Shown: piece after piece, positions 1-11,660 of the stretch
Numbering within the stretch: the stretch's first letter is position 1
Layout: each line of letters opens with the position of its first letter
Assembly: GCF_964204645.1 (NCBI RefSeq)
Contig: NC_134028.1
Location: 14,375,263-14,439,262 of the forward strand
Source: Tubulanus polymorphus
Taxonomy: Eukaryota; Nemertea; Palaeonemertea; Tubulaniformes; Tubulanidae
Direction: 5' to 3'
Length of the DNA: 64,000 bases
The notes under the pieces: model-generated
What the model was told of the DNA's origin: nothing
Seen by the model: the letters and a program-made list of their open reading frames with translations, nothing else
Databases searched by the model: none
Translations under genes and position numbers: made by a program

Positions 1-3000
1 TTTCATTGATGTTCTTCTCATCTTAACTGCAGCTAAATGTTCATCAAATATTCTGTTACCAATGAACTTAGGATATGATTGTAAATGTCTAATTCTTTTA
101 CCATTACTTACTAACTCAATATCATTTCTATTTCTAATATTTTCACAAGTCTTACCATAGAATGCATTATTCATTAACTTGAAGAAATCTTTCTCGAAAT
201 CAGTTTTAGCTACAGTTCTCTGTTTGGTGTTAAAATCTATATATTTTTCTAACCACTTAGATTGACTAAATGAAATATAACTATGTACTTTTTTTAGAAT
301 CATTCCTTGACTTAAAACTTTAACATTCTATAATGTACTACATAATTATATTTATCTTCTTGAGTTACCATTAACTTTTCTGTATGAATATGATTTTCGG
401 GTTTAATTCTTTTTTGATATTCGATAATTCTTCATGAGTTACAGTTTTATGTTCGGGGCAGTATGCTAGATTTTTAGATTTAAATTTTTTATCTTCAGGA
501 TATTCTAAATCTACAACAAAGAAGTAACCAGTATCTGAATCATCTGCAATATCTAGGATTCTTTTCTTCCAATCAAATTCATCATTATTTTCATTCTGTA
601 AAACTTCAGTTAATTCAAATACTCCATAAGGTTGTGGTTCCATCATTGCCCAACCATACAAATTATTTGCATCTATATATAATAACTTATATCCAGGATT
701 ATCACTTACATTGAAATATCTATCACCTAATACACCTGAAACTCCTCCTCTTATAGATTTTTCAAACAATAGTAATTGATCTATATTTGTTAACAAATCC
801 ATTTTTATATCTGTAAATTTTAATCCACAATCCCATGTTAAACCTGGACTTGAATAACAATGACAAGGATCAATATTGAAATATTTTAGGTTTACATCTC
901 TAAACCTTTCGAATATATCGGTTAATAATAATACATCTGATTTTAGATATGAATCTACTAATTGTCCATGATTTTCTATTTTGAAATGATTCCAAATATT
1001 CAATGTTCTATTATATACTTCATCTTTAACATATTCATTTTTTAATTCATCATAGAATTGTTCTTTCAATAATTCAGTTATGTTAAAATCATTATGATTT
1101 TTAAAGAAAGAATGTGGAATTGCTCCTTTATATCTCATTAATTGGAAATCATCATTATTTGGGTAGTGTTGTTTTAATATTTTCAATTCATCATCGACTA
1201 ATGATTTTGATAAGTTATCTAATGAACTATTTAAAAATATATATGAATCTATAAATCTTAGGCAACCAAATTGGAATGATATATAATTCTCAGATGTTTT
1301 AGCTAACATTCTAAATTTATAAGTTGGTATTTTATCCTTTGATCTATTTGAATTTAGTCTTTCTATTTCATTATTAATTTCTTCTATTTTATGACATAAC
1401 TGTTTGATGAATAAATGTGCATCATATCCTGATAGATTATGAAATATAACTGGTACAAAGTTAATTTTCTTAGCTTGTAAGTTACAATTCTCATGTGCAG
1501 CGCCTCTAAACTTTCCATTCAAATGATCATGGTCTCTTACTTTTTTATCTTTATAATTAAATATCTTTTCACAATAATAACATTTATCTGCAAACTCAAA
1601 TGCTTCTTTATCTTCTTCTGTCATTATAATTTCTATATTTGTATTCAATAATTTACTAAATCTTATTTCATATTCTATTAATAAGTCACAAAAATGATTG
1701 ATAACATTTTCATTTCTGTAATGATAATATTCACTTTCAATTAGTTCTGGATAATCAGATTTAATATATAACCCGAAAGCAGCAGCTGATTGATGAATCT
1801 TTTTAATAGTATTTGTTATTGGTGGTTCTTCTGAATAATCATTTTCATTAGAATTTAATTTCTTTCTCTTATAATATATTTTTTTTCTATCTTGATCAGT
1901 TAGTTCTTTATTTAATGATTCAAAATCTCCATATATAACAAATGGTACTTTATTTTTGTAATCATATTTTTTTAATTCTAATATTTTATCCTTTTCATTT
2001 GGTAAAACTAATTTACAATAATCATGATTTTCACATAATTGTTTATGATTTAATAATGCACTTTCAGTTCTGAATTTATGTAAATATTTTCTACATAGAT
2101 ATATTTTATTATCAAAATCATTTTCTGATTTAAAAAATAAATCAATTCTTTTAATCCACATATAATGATTTTCATAATATAATATATCTATAACATCATT
2201 TGAATCATAATCTTTTGATAGATATGAAGGTTCTAATGTATAATGTTTTATATTGTTACCTTTTGTATTTGGTAATTTGAGTAAATCAAACACATTTATC
2301 TTTATATTATTATCTCTTTCTATTTTTGGGATGTTTTTAATTCTAACAGGATACTTATCTATCTTATAATTATTTTCAAATGGTTTATAATGAGTTAATC
2401 TACAAATATTATCAGTTGCAGGATGTAAGCAACTAATTATAGCCCATAGAAAACATTTATCATCAAAATTTTGTACATTTATTACAGCATTAGTTTTAAA
2501 TGGTAGTTTAATATAACTCGATGCTTCAATATCTGGTTCTTTATAATATGATACATTATTTTCATCTATTGGTTTCGATTTAGTTAACTTATTATATTTT
2601 GTGTTATAAACATGTAAAGTCATAAATATTATTTCATCAAATATTAAACCAGATCCTTCAAAATATTTCTCTTCTATTTTAGTTTTTACTTCATTATAAC
2701 GTTTATCTAATTTTTCATCTATATGTTGTTTTGAAATAATATGTTGTGAATGAGAATTTATATTATATATTGGTTTATCTTCAGATTTTATGAATTTAAC
2801 TTAAGAAGATATACTTATTTTAGGATATTCAACATCAGTTATTATTTTTATTATTTCTTTCATATTTTCTAAATGTTTTTTATTTTCTTCTAATGTTTTT
2901 CCTTTATGAAATTTAAACTCAATAGCTGCTGGACCAATATCACTTTTAAATGCTTCGGTTATCTCTATATCTTTTTTATTATCTAATGAATTAATATAAT

Positions 3001-3373
3001 TTCTTACATCTTCCATGTATGGCCTTTTATTGTTTAATTTATTTTTTATGCTTTTAATTGTCTTCTGTTTCTTATCATTATCTTTATCAAAATAATCTTC
3101 ACCTAAAATATCATTATTCTTATTTCTAATATGACTTTTAGATTTTAAATGTTCATTATAATATCTTTTATCACTGAATGATTGATGACATGTATCACAT
3201 TTGTATGTTTCTTTTTCATTCTTTAATTCATCTAATTTAGTTTCTAATATATCATCTTTATATTCTAGTTTCAATTTATTCTCTAAATGTGTTTTAGTTT
3301 TATTGTGTCTTGATTTTTGGGATTTATCTATATTGATATTACATGTTGGACAGTAGTACTTATTTGCTTCCAT
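1..3373 (-). pseudogene. Polinton-type DNA polymerase B, broken copy running off the left edge
   Basis: This is the N-terminal 80% or so of a second copy of the polymerase found intact at 47647-51678. The initiator is at 3373 and position 1 corresponds to about 48304 of the intact copy. It keeps the two N-terminal C2H2 fingers, the Cys/His segment, the exonuclease motifs, the EndoVII-like insert and motif A. It is disrupted at least three times. There is an in-frame TAA at 2801-2803 (codon 191). A 1-base deletion near 425 shifts the frame so translation ends at 371. A 4-base deletion with a stop lies near 320. Colinearity over 3.4 kb and matching start context make the identity secure. It belongs to another element inserted in the same orientation as the right arm of the main element. 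Confidence 0.93.
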
Positions 3374-3621
3374 TTTAATACTAAATTTTTTTTAAAATTG
3401 ATTTTAGAAGTTCTTCATTTATATTTTATTCATGTATATGAATATTTTAAGAGCGAAACTCATAAAAAATGAAAAATAATTCTCGCACCCTCGAATTTAT
3501 TTTTCATTTTTTATGAGTTTCACTCCTAATTCAAGTAGAAATTATTGTTATTTTTATATTCTTCATTTTTATGAGCTCGCCCATTCAACCTTTTACCTAG
3601 AACAACTAAACCCCTATTACT
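3374..3621. repeat. Terminal region of the left Polinton copy with palindromic cap
   Basis: Upstream of the broken polB start lies a T-rich leader like that of the intact copy. It is followed by a perfect 25-bp inverted repeat (3455-3479 against 3497-3521) around a 17-base loop, TTCTCGCACCCTCGAAT. Further out, CCATTCAACCTTTT and the motif CCCCTATTACT (ending 3621) resemble the outer terminus of the main element, so 3621 is my inferred end. The other end lies outside the window, so no target duplication can be tested. Confidence 0.65.
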
Positions 3622-3838
3622 AATTGGTTCTCCCAAGAACCCTGTCAAGAACCATTTGATAATATTGAAAGGGTTCTAACAAGAACCCTTTATACGAAAT
3701 GGTTCTTCAAAGAACCTTTACCAGGGGTTCTTCAAGGAACCCTACAAAAAAGGTTGTTTGAAGAACCTTTAGGGGTTCTCCCTGGGAGGCAAGCCCAAGA
3801 ACCCCTAAAGGTTCTTAGGTAGAACCCTTTGTTCTAAG
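3618..3838. repeat. Dense array of GGTTCT / AGAACC inverted motifs
   Basis: About fifteen copies of AGAACC or its complement GGTTCT lie in roughly 220 bases, often as short hairpins such as GGTTCTTCAAAGAACC. Spacing is irregular, so this is not a CRISPR array or a simple tandem repeat. It is probably a non-autonomous transposon made of nested hairpins. It abuts the inferred Polinton end at 3621. Confidence 0.75.
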
Positions 3839-3846
3839 AGTGCATG

Positions 3847-5011
3847 GTTGACAAACAGTGTTGGGCCTGTGCCGGCGGTTGGTGCGAATTGGGGCTAAAA
3901 TATGCTGGTTGGACAGTTGGTTAGGTTGTGAAGTGTCGAAGAAAACCTACCGGTATTTATGTGTCTATATAGGCCTATTATAGTAGCCAATACCACTTAA
4001 AGTACGAAGTTTAACCCGTACGTGACTGTACGGTGATCTCCACAGGTTAACTGTACGTGAGTTCCCTACAAATGCCGTACGCGAGTTCCTATAATCTACA
4101 TACACGCATGCGTGAAAGAATAGGGCTTGAGTTAGGTGAAGCTATTTGTCAACCTACTCATAATCACACGGCTAACCTGTGGAAATCACAGTACCGTCAC
4201 GTATGGGTAACAACTGCGTGTTAAGTATTAAGTGAGTACGATAAGCCCACCATGCCTACGTACTACAAACCAAACTTTTTCCTCCCCGTCGGCCCTACAC
4301 TGATGTTACTATAACTGGTACCGTACCATAATCACATGGATAGGATTTGGTCAGGACTAGCCTAAAGTCTAATTCAGTCTATGCACTATTCACTCGATAT
4401 AATTAAAACAATACTAGTGAAGTATCCACACGCAAAAAGGCTAATTGATTTGAGCCATGCAATTAAAATTTACTCAGGCCTCACTGACCTGCTGGCATTA
4501 ATAGTCAATCCTAGATCCAAAACGTTCATGTCGTCACGGCTTGAATACCAGATATCATTGTAGACATTTTGCTGTACGTAGGTTGGGTATACCGATTTCT
4601 CCAATCTTGACTGATAAGTGTAGGCCTATGGTACGGCTGTACGCATTATACAATTGTACCAATGGGAATAGGCCAACCTATTGATTGGGCATAATATTTC
4701 CTGCTTTATAATACTGAAATAAGCCGTTCATTCGTTTCAAATATCCAACATCGGTGAAAGTTTGATTACTGTATACATGTACTGTAGGTTTTCATGTTGT
4801 ATGAATAATTTGTAGTTCAAATGGGTATGATGCTGATTCCAATGTCAACACATGAAGTTAAATGGTCAAGGACAGTAATCAACAAGATATCCCTCTTCGA
4901 CCGACGTTGCACCGAAGAATATGATTCTTTCAACTGTTCAACTGTTCGACCGTTCTTTCGAGCAAAGTGATTCAACACGATCACATAACACTGGAATAGG
5001 TTTGTAGTGAC
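3847..5011. repeat. Direct repeat DR1, copy A
   Basis: This block starts TGACAAACAGTGTTGGGCC and matches 5695-7062 at roughly 85-90% by eye over its whole length. It contains short internal repeats of a GTACGTGAGTTCC motif. There is no plausible coding sequence; the 60-codon frame at 4381-4563 has no recognisable features. Confidence 0.8.
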
Positions 5012-5025
5012 GAACAGTTAATTAG

Positions 5026-5095
5026 GGTTTTCTGTTGCTTCACAGAAAACCCTATTGAAATTCGCGTGATTATTTTTTTTCCCTTTTCCACACAG
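5026..5095. repeat. Palindrome-headed dispersed repeat, copy 1
   Basis: AGGGTTTTCTGTTGCTTCAC begins a head hairpin closed by AGAAAACCCT, followed by a conserved tail ATTGaaATTCGCGTGATTAT. Similar heads and tails occur at 11586-11660 and 56873-56960. This looks like one end of a mobile element family I cannot name. Confidence 0.6.
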
Positions 5096-5273
5096 TTTTT
5101 GTTAAAAGTGTAAAGGCTTCCTAACCTTACCGCTGTCGCCGATCACTTCAATCTCCAGATACTGCATGGGAATTTTGATAAATCTACGTTATAAAGGCAC
5201 TGTCGAGCCGTAAACATCGGAAATTTGGCTCCGTTCAATTAGTAGCCATGTTGTGTTTTCTTTCCGAAATTTC

Positions 5274-5600
5274 TCTTTTCTTTATGAGGAAGAGCTATCG
5301 AATTATTCCCTCTCTTCTCCACAATCAATTTCAAAGTCAATTTTATGAATTTATTGCTCAGCGGGTCCGAGTCCAAGAGTTTACGAGTCCGGCATTCGCG
5401 TGTCTGACAGGTTTACGGGCATTTGTTTGTTACCTCTTTAATATTTTTGATTTCTTGTATTCCGGTTATTTCATTTAAGTATATTGCTGATCAGTAATAT
5501 GATCAGATGTATCTGATCAGATGTAATGCTGGTCAGATGTAACCAAAAGCATCAATAAACAGATTTTGAATTGATCAAGTTTAAATCAAGGTCGTTGAGT
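5274..5600. repeat. Dispersed repeat shared with 20720-20985
   Basis: The stretch from ATTCCCTCTCTTCTCCAC through GAATTGATCAAGTTTAAATC matches 20720-20985 in the same orientation with small indels. It holds repeated TGATCAG motifs (5487-5540). It looks like a truncated transposon tail. No coding capacity is recognised. Confidence 0.7.
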
Positions 5601-5694
5601 CGCTGAGGGCTGCTAGAATTACGTTCGTCTCAGAGAGAAAACAAATGACAGAAAAGTATCAGGTGATTATCGATAGCCTACTACGGTACACACA

Positions 5695-7062
5695 GTTGAC
5701 AAACAGTGTTAGGCCTGTGCCGGTTGGTGCGTACTGGGACTAAATATACTGGTTGGTCAGTTGGTTCGGTTGTGAAGTGTGGAAGCTAAGAAAGCCTACC
5801 GCAGTACCGGTATTTATTTGTCTATAGGCCTATTATATAGTAGCCAATACCAGTAAGTACGTAGTTGTTACTCGTACGTGACTGTATAGTGATCTCCACA
5901 GGTTAACCGTACGTGAGTTCCCTACTAACGCCGTACGTGAGTTCTTAGTAGCCAATACCATTTTTTAAGTACGAAGTTGTTACCCGTATGTGACTGTACG
6001 GTGATATCCACAGGTTAACCGTACGTGAGTTCCCTAAAAACGCCGTACGTGAGTTCCTATAATCTGCAAACGCACATGCGTGAAAGAATAGAGTTTGGGT
6101 TAGGTGAGGTTAGGTTATTTGTAAATCAAATTTCATCCACCCTGCAGATACGTTCTGTGGCACAGTGGGTAAATCACTGGACTACAACTAGATTATTTTT
6201 TCGTTTGGTTTCGAATCCCAATATTGCAAGTCTGAGCGTCAACATACTCACATACGGCTAACCTGTAGAAATTACCGTACAGTCACGTACAGGTAACAAC
6301 AGCGTTTTAAGTATTAAGTGAGTACGACAAGCCTACCATGCCTATGTACTACAAACACAACTTTTTCCCTCTCGTCGGCCCTACAGTGATGTTACTATAA
6401 CTGGTGCAATTATAACATGGATAGGATTTGGTCAGGACTAGCCTAAAGTCTAATTCAGTCTATGTACTAATTCACTCGATAGGCCTATTTTTAAAACAAT
6501 ACAGTGAAGTATTCACACGCGGAAAGGCTAATTGATTTGAGCCATGTGATTAAATTTGGCCAGGCCTTCTCTGACCTGCTGACATTAATAGTCAAACCAA
6601 AACCTTCATGTGGTCACGGCTTGTATACCAGAAATCATTGTAGGCCTGTACATTTTGCTGTTTGTAGGTTTGGTATACCGATTTCTCCATTCTTGACTGA
6701 TAAGTGTACAGTATAGCGTACGCATTATACAATTGTTCCAATGGGAATAGGGCCTATTGATTGGGCTTATTATTTCCTGCTTTAGAATACTGAAATAAGC
6801 CCAACGTTCATTCAAATATCCAATATCGGTGAAAGTTTGATTTCTGTATACATGCACTGTAGGTTTTCATGTTGTATGAATATTTTGCAGTTCAAATGGG
6901 TATGATGCTGATTCCAATGTCAAACGCATGCAGTTAGATGATCAAGGACAGTCAACACCAAGATATCTCTCTTCGACCGATGTTGCACCAAAGAAGATCT
7001 GATTCTTTCAACTCAAGGAAAGTGATTCAACACGATCGACATAACACTGGAATAGGTTTGCA
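5695..7062. repeat. Direct repeat DR1, copy B
   Basis: This is the second copy of the block at 3847-5011. It differs by an internal tandem duplication of about 110 bp (5836-5944 against 5949-6060) and by a tRNA-like segment of about 110 bp near 6125-6240 that copy A lacks. Confidence 0.8.
6125..6240 (+). mobile_element. tRNA-like SINE segment
   Basis: A box A-like TGGCACAGTGG (6158-6168) and a box B-like GGTTTCGAATCC (6207-6218) lie about 40 bases apart, as in RNA polymerase III promoters. The segment is absent from DR1 copy A at the matching place, consistent with an insertion. It does not fold into a full tRNA by eye, so a tRNA-derived SINE head is the better call. Confidence 0.55.
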
Positions 7063-7089
7063 GTAACTAATGGTTCATTTCAATTAGTC

Positions 7090-7950
7090 TTATGTACTTT
7101 TTAGCCAATTTGGATTTGATTGTAATTGAAACTCTGGAACTTTTAACGAAAGACAAGTTGAAAAAACACAAGTTATGCTTGATTCTCATGTTCAAATTTA
7201 ATTCAAATTCAAATTCATTTTATTGCATCATATTTACAAAGCATATCATTGGTTCATACAGTAATAAAAATTAGGACAGAACAAATATTATTACAGAATT
7301 TCCAAAAAGGCAATGAATTTCTATAACTAAATGAACATTGTTTTTCTAATAACTCAGATCAAGAGTGACTCTCCCGTTTATTAGGAAACACACGCAACTA
7401 GCGGAATAGGTTTGATTTACACACATGTTGCAGGTATCAATTGTTTATCACTATAGAATTTGTAATCCATAAAAGCCAAAATCAACATCAGCCGGAGACC
7501 CAGACCAGATCAATTCATAATTTATTGATTGAATCTACACTACAATATATGTATTTATTCAAATATTTCAATAAAAACATTAACTTCTAAATCTATTCTA
7601 AATCATAATACGTTCTTATCTGTAAATTCACTCAATCTATCGACTCAGCAGGTGCTTAAGATGAGTTCTTAATAGGACAGATCCATTTTTAAGCATGGTG
7701 ATAATACAGTATCTTGATGTTTGAATGCCAAAATAAATGCCTGGTCAAATAAATTAATATTTGTTGATTGTACATCCGCGTATGTTCGTTTCAAAGCTGA
7801 ATCATATTTGACGTTTACACAGTGGTAGCATATTAGGTTCGAATCTGTCAATGCATTTTATTCTATGTATCGGTATTTCAATTTACTACAATTCCCATCT
7901 TTCTGAATCGCTTTGCAGAAAACCCGTCATCGCTGCTTGGCAGCTATATT
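7090..7950. repeat. Direct repeat DR2, copy A
   Basis: It begins around AGCCAATTTGGATTTGATT and is repeated in tandem at 7962-8810 with about 88-90% identity by eye. Near its end, CAGTGGTAGCATATTAGG and GTTCGAATCTGTC look like a shortened tRNA-derived element. No gene is seen in it. Confidence 0.8.
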
Positions 7951-7961
7951 TTCATTTAGTC

Positions 7962-8810
7962 CTCTGTACTTATAGCCAATTTGGATTTGATTATAAGTGA
8001 AAGTCTGGAACTGTTAACAAGAGACAAGTTAGACAAGTGGAAAAACACAAGTTATGCTTGATTCTCAAACCCAAATATAATTCAAATTCAAATTTATTTA
8101 TTATATCATATTTACAAAGCATATAATTGGTTCATACAGTAATAAAAACTAGGACAGAGCTAATATTATTATATAATTTTTAAAAAGGTAATGAATTTCT
8201 ATAACTAAATGAACATTATTTTTCTATAACTAAGATCAAGAGTGACTCTCTTGTTTATTAGGAAACACACGCAACTATTGGAATACACAAATGTTGCAGG
8301 AATAAGAATAAATTGTTTATCCGTATAGAATTTGTTATCTTTAAAAGCCAAAATCAACATCAGCCCGAAACCCAGTCCAAATCAATTCATAATTTATTGA
8401 TTAAATCTACACTACAATATATGAATTTATTCAAATATTTCAATAAAAAGATTAGCTACCAAATCTATTCCAAATCATAATTCGTTCTCATCTGTAAATT
8501 AACGCAATCTATCGCAGGTGCTTAAGATGAGTTCTTAATAGGACGGATCCATTTTTTAAGCGTGGTGATAATACAGTATCATGATGTTTGAATGCCAAAA
8601 TAAATGTCTGGTCGAATAAATTCATATTTGTTGATTGTATATCCGTGTATATTCGGTTTAAAAGCTGATTCACATTAGACGTGTACACAGTGGTTGCATA
8701 TCAGGTTCGAATCTGTCAATGCATTTTATTATATGTATCGGTATTTCAATTTACTACAAATCCCATCATCCTGAATGGCTTTGCAGAAAACCCGTCATCG
8801 CTGCAGCTAT
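7962..8810. repeat. Direct repeat DR2, copy B
   Basis: This is the second member of the tandem pair with 7090-7950. It shares the same box B-like GGTTCGAATCTGTC near 8705. From 8811 to 9303 I see only AT-rich unique sequence; the frame at 8775-9080 is low-complexity and not convincing. Confidence 0.8.
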
Positions 8811-9303
8811 ATTTTAATTCATAACCATCAATTTTATAAATCATTGTTTGAAATGGTTCCATTTATTAAGCCAAAAATTCAATTAAAAAAACACAATTCA
8901 TTACTCCTCGTTTTAACCTCGTTTTTAAAACAAAAAACCCTTAAATTTTTACGCCTCATTTTAACCTCGTTTTTAATTTCAAAATTCATTAGACATTCGC
9001 TCCTCACATTTGTAAGTGTAAATAAATTGCCCATGGGCAAAGTGTGGTTTACCATGAAAGCTAGAATTTGTTTGGAATAAGGGCATTGCTTGAAAAATCT
9101 TTTTGATTCGTGACTTCAAAGTTCCACAAGTTTATATTGTATTTTATCTTTCTTAAAGAATTATTTTGTAGTCAAATGAGACCAAAGATATACATTTGTT
9201 TATGGTCCACATCCAAAATTTTGTAGGGTACAGGTAGGCGCGGCAGGGAAACTGTTTTATATTTTCAAAAAAATATGTTTCACAATATGAAAAAATATTC
9301 AAA

Positions 9304-9806
9304 TAAGGCCATCCCAAAATAATTGTCTGTTTGCCGCAACACCGACTCAACTTTTCAGGATGAGTCGGTAGGTAGGTTCAATATCGCAAAAAAATCATCT
9401 ACGTTGTGCACGGGAAATTTGTCTAACAGCGTAGATTTCAAGAATTATTCTAAAATTATAACTTCGTCCAGAGCGTCATCTCTGTGTTAAAAATGAAACA
9501 GTACATCGAATAAGTGCGCGCTTTTACGTTACCAGCTTTAATATAGTCACTATTAGAATGAATGGCAGCTTATTCAAACACTGCCAGTTTGGAAAACTTA
9601 AACTAGGCCACATGTCAAGGCATGTTTTCACACAATGCACACTTGAATTAAAACATACGTAGCTCATAGTCGGCAGTGGGTCGGTCGGCCGTTTTTATCA
9701 AAAATAAATTTATTTCAATGAATCCCAGAAAAAAGTTTTCAATCGGTACTTTTGATGTCAGGTTGGTCGGGTTACGGCAAACAGACCATTATTTGGGGAT
9801 GGCCTA
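9304..9806. mobile_element. MITE with terminal inverted repeats
   Basis: The left end AGGCCATCCCAAAATAATTG (9305) and the right end (reverse strand AGGCCATCCCCAAATAATGG, from 9806) are inverted repeats of about 40 bases that continue GTCTGTTTGCCG. The internal 430 bases have no coding capacity. I could not see a clear target-site duplication. Confidence 0.65.
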
Positions 9807-10964
9807 AAATTTATATGATGTCACATATCAGAGGGAGGCTGAATATTGGGTCTATATATTAACCTCTTCCAATGTTGGCCACGGAAGCTAAAATACCGGT
9901 ACAGAAGAAATCGGCTAGGCCTATTAGATCGTTTTTAATCCTGGAATTTACCACTACTATATTCAGACCTCGACAGACCTCATAGTTGGCTGCTTAGTAT
10001 TTTCAGGTCACGAGAAATTACAAGTTATTACAAATTCTATCGAACAGAAAACACAGCGCTCATCTTCTGCTACGATTATTCAGCCTATTTTCATGTGAAA
10101 CGTGCACGCGTTACAGCATCACCCTTAGTAGTGTACTGTACGAGCTTGTGTGTGTATGGTAGCACTCCGCGCGCATGTGGAGGCCGCGTGTAAGTGAATA
10201 TTCGCTTACACCTCAATGATATTCGCTTACACCTCAATGTCTATCAAAACAATCACCGGGTATTAAAATGAAACAATACCTATGGCAGATGAGTGAAATA
10301 ATTACATCCTCACCAGCAATGAGCATTTGAAATCGGCACGTATACGGCACCTAGTCCAATGAAACTTACGCCATTCTATGGCTTTCCCATAATTATTCTA
10401 GTAGCACGGAAATTCCCCGTATATCCCAAAAACAACCAATCCCATTCGCTCGTAGAGACGACGCCCCCAATCGGGGTCATTGCAATTTTATACGCGAGAG
10501 CTAAGAATTTCCCGCCAAAAACAGTTTTTCGTAGAATTTTAACTCAGTTCACAATGTCATCGACGGAGGTTCGCCATGTCTTCAATCGCATCGATTATGC
10601 GTCGTTTAAACCGAGAACCAATGAAACAAATGCTCACATAAAAAAACGTAACGCGATTTTACATGAATTGGCTCAATGCCAACATCATATCGCTGACAAA
10701 TGTAAACCAAAAAGCAAAAAAGATTAATTGTTATTAATGTTTTTATTTCATATCGTTTCTTTGATGGTTTTGTTCTATTATTTATTGACACTAAGATTGC
10801 TTTTCTGTCTCCCATTGATAAGGAAAAAGAACATTTGGAATGTGGATGAGTGGTGATAAGTGATTTGACGCCCTCTCGCCCTCTGGCCTGAAACCCTGAT
10901 TTTACAATTACTTCTGTAATGTCAGTCCAGATGCTACTTTATACTAATTATAAATGCGATAAGT
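9807..10964. other. Intergenic or 3'-intron sequence, no gene seen
   Basis: This is non-repetitive sequence with a CpG-richer patch at 10080-10330. The only open frame of note is at 10359-10727. Its last 57 codons (from an ATG at 10554) are basic and hydrophilic, but no domain is recognised and nothing supports transcription. Confidence 0.5.
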
Positions 10965-11191
10965 AGCGGCGGATCTAGGGGGATGCAAGTGTACCTGCAC
11001 CCAATTCAGTCCTCATTGGACTGACCCTTTCGTGAGAAAGAAGAAAAAAACACGTGAAAAATCCCCGAAAAATATGTAGGCCTAAAGCTTTGTTATTGTG
11101 CATCTAATTGTACCCACTTTTCTCGGTGAGGACCCCTGTCCCTCATCCGTATTTGTGCACCCCCCCCCCCTGAAATCCTGGATCCGCCGCT
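10965..11191. mobile_element. hAT-like MITE with 7-bp target duplication
   Basis: The termini are AGCGGCGGATCTAGG and, inverted, AGCGGCGGATCCAGG. They are flanked by direct GATAAGT repeats at 10958-10964 and 11192-11198. Length is 227 bp and no coding capacity is present. Duplications of 7-8 bp with such ends fit the hAT superfamily. It lies 20 bp from an SLC28A exon boundary, inside the intron. Confidence 0.85.
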
Positions 11192-11211
11192 GATAAGTCG
11201 TTTGTTTTTAC

Positions 11212-11380
11212 CTGGAAGGTCAGTCCTGGATGGCCAACTCGTTGACCCAACCAATCCAACGTTGAATTGAGAAAATGGAGCAGAGCTATGAAGGCGATGA
11301 GATTAACAGCTATATTAGCAACAAGACTGATCGACTGTGATGCTCCATTAGCTGCAGCCTCTATTACATTCTTCTCAGTG
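11212..11380 (-). CDS. SLC28A: SLC28/CNT nucleoside transporter, exon f (last one seen)
   Basis: This exon encodes the segment with NVIEAAANGASQSISLV and following hydrophobic helices ending HPGLTFQ, typical of sodium-coupled concentrative nucleoside transporters. The acceptor is TTTTTTTTCACAG before 11380. The donor is CAG/GTAAAA after 11212. The first base completes a codon split with the previous exon (phase 2), giving an uninterrupted frame. Later exons with the C-terminal NEFVA-type motif were not found in 1-11211 and probably lie outside the window. Confidence 0.88.
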
Positions 11381-11585
11381 CTGTGAAAAAAAAGGTTCAC
11401 TGTATGTATGATATATGATGACACGATAAGATTAAAACCCACTACATGTATATGCAGACTAAATGGTTTGAAATTAGAAACGAGGATTTATTCAATCAAA
11501 AATTAACCGACATACACGACGTTTCGATCACATCAAAGATCATCGTCATCTCTAATGTGAGATCTAAACGGGATGTCTTCTTATT

Positions 11586-11660
11586 AGGGTTTCTACTACT
11601 CTAGCAGAAACCCTCTTGTTATTCTGTTGATTGTCATCATTTTTTCCCACTTTCCAGCCA
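11586..11660. repeat. Palindrome-headed dispersed repeat, copy 2
   Basis: AGGGTTTCTACTACTCTAGC followed by AGAAACCCT forms the same head hairpin as at 5026 and 56873. The tail CTTGTTATTCTGTTGATTGT is more diverged. The surrounding intron (11381-14392) shows no other gene. It includes AT-rich repeats near 11900-12000 and two isolated box B-like GGTTCGACTC matches (13100 plus, 13360 minus) without cloverleaf support. Confidence 0.5.

Noticed and set aside
3618-3838. CRISPR-like array
   Set aside because: Motif spacing is irregular, motifs alternate in orientation, there are no constant-length spacers, and the genome is eukaryotic.
10359-10727. 122-codon plus-strand frame as a host gene
   Set aside because: No domain, splice or repeat evidence. 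The first half spans non-coding-looking sequence and the second half is a short basic peptide of unknown standing.
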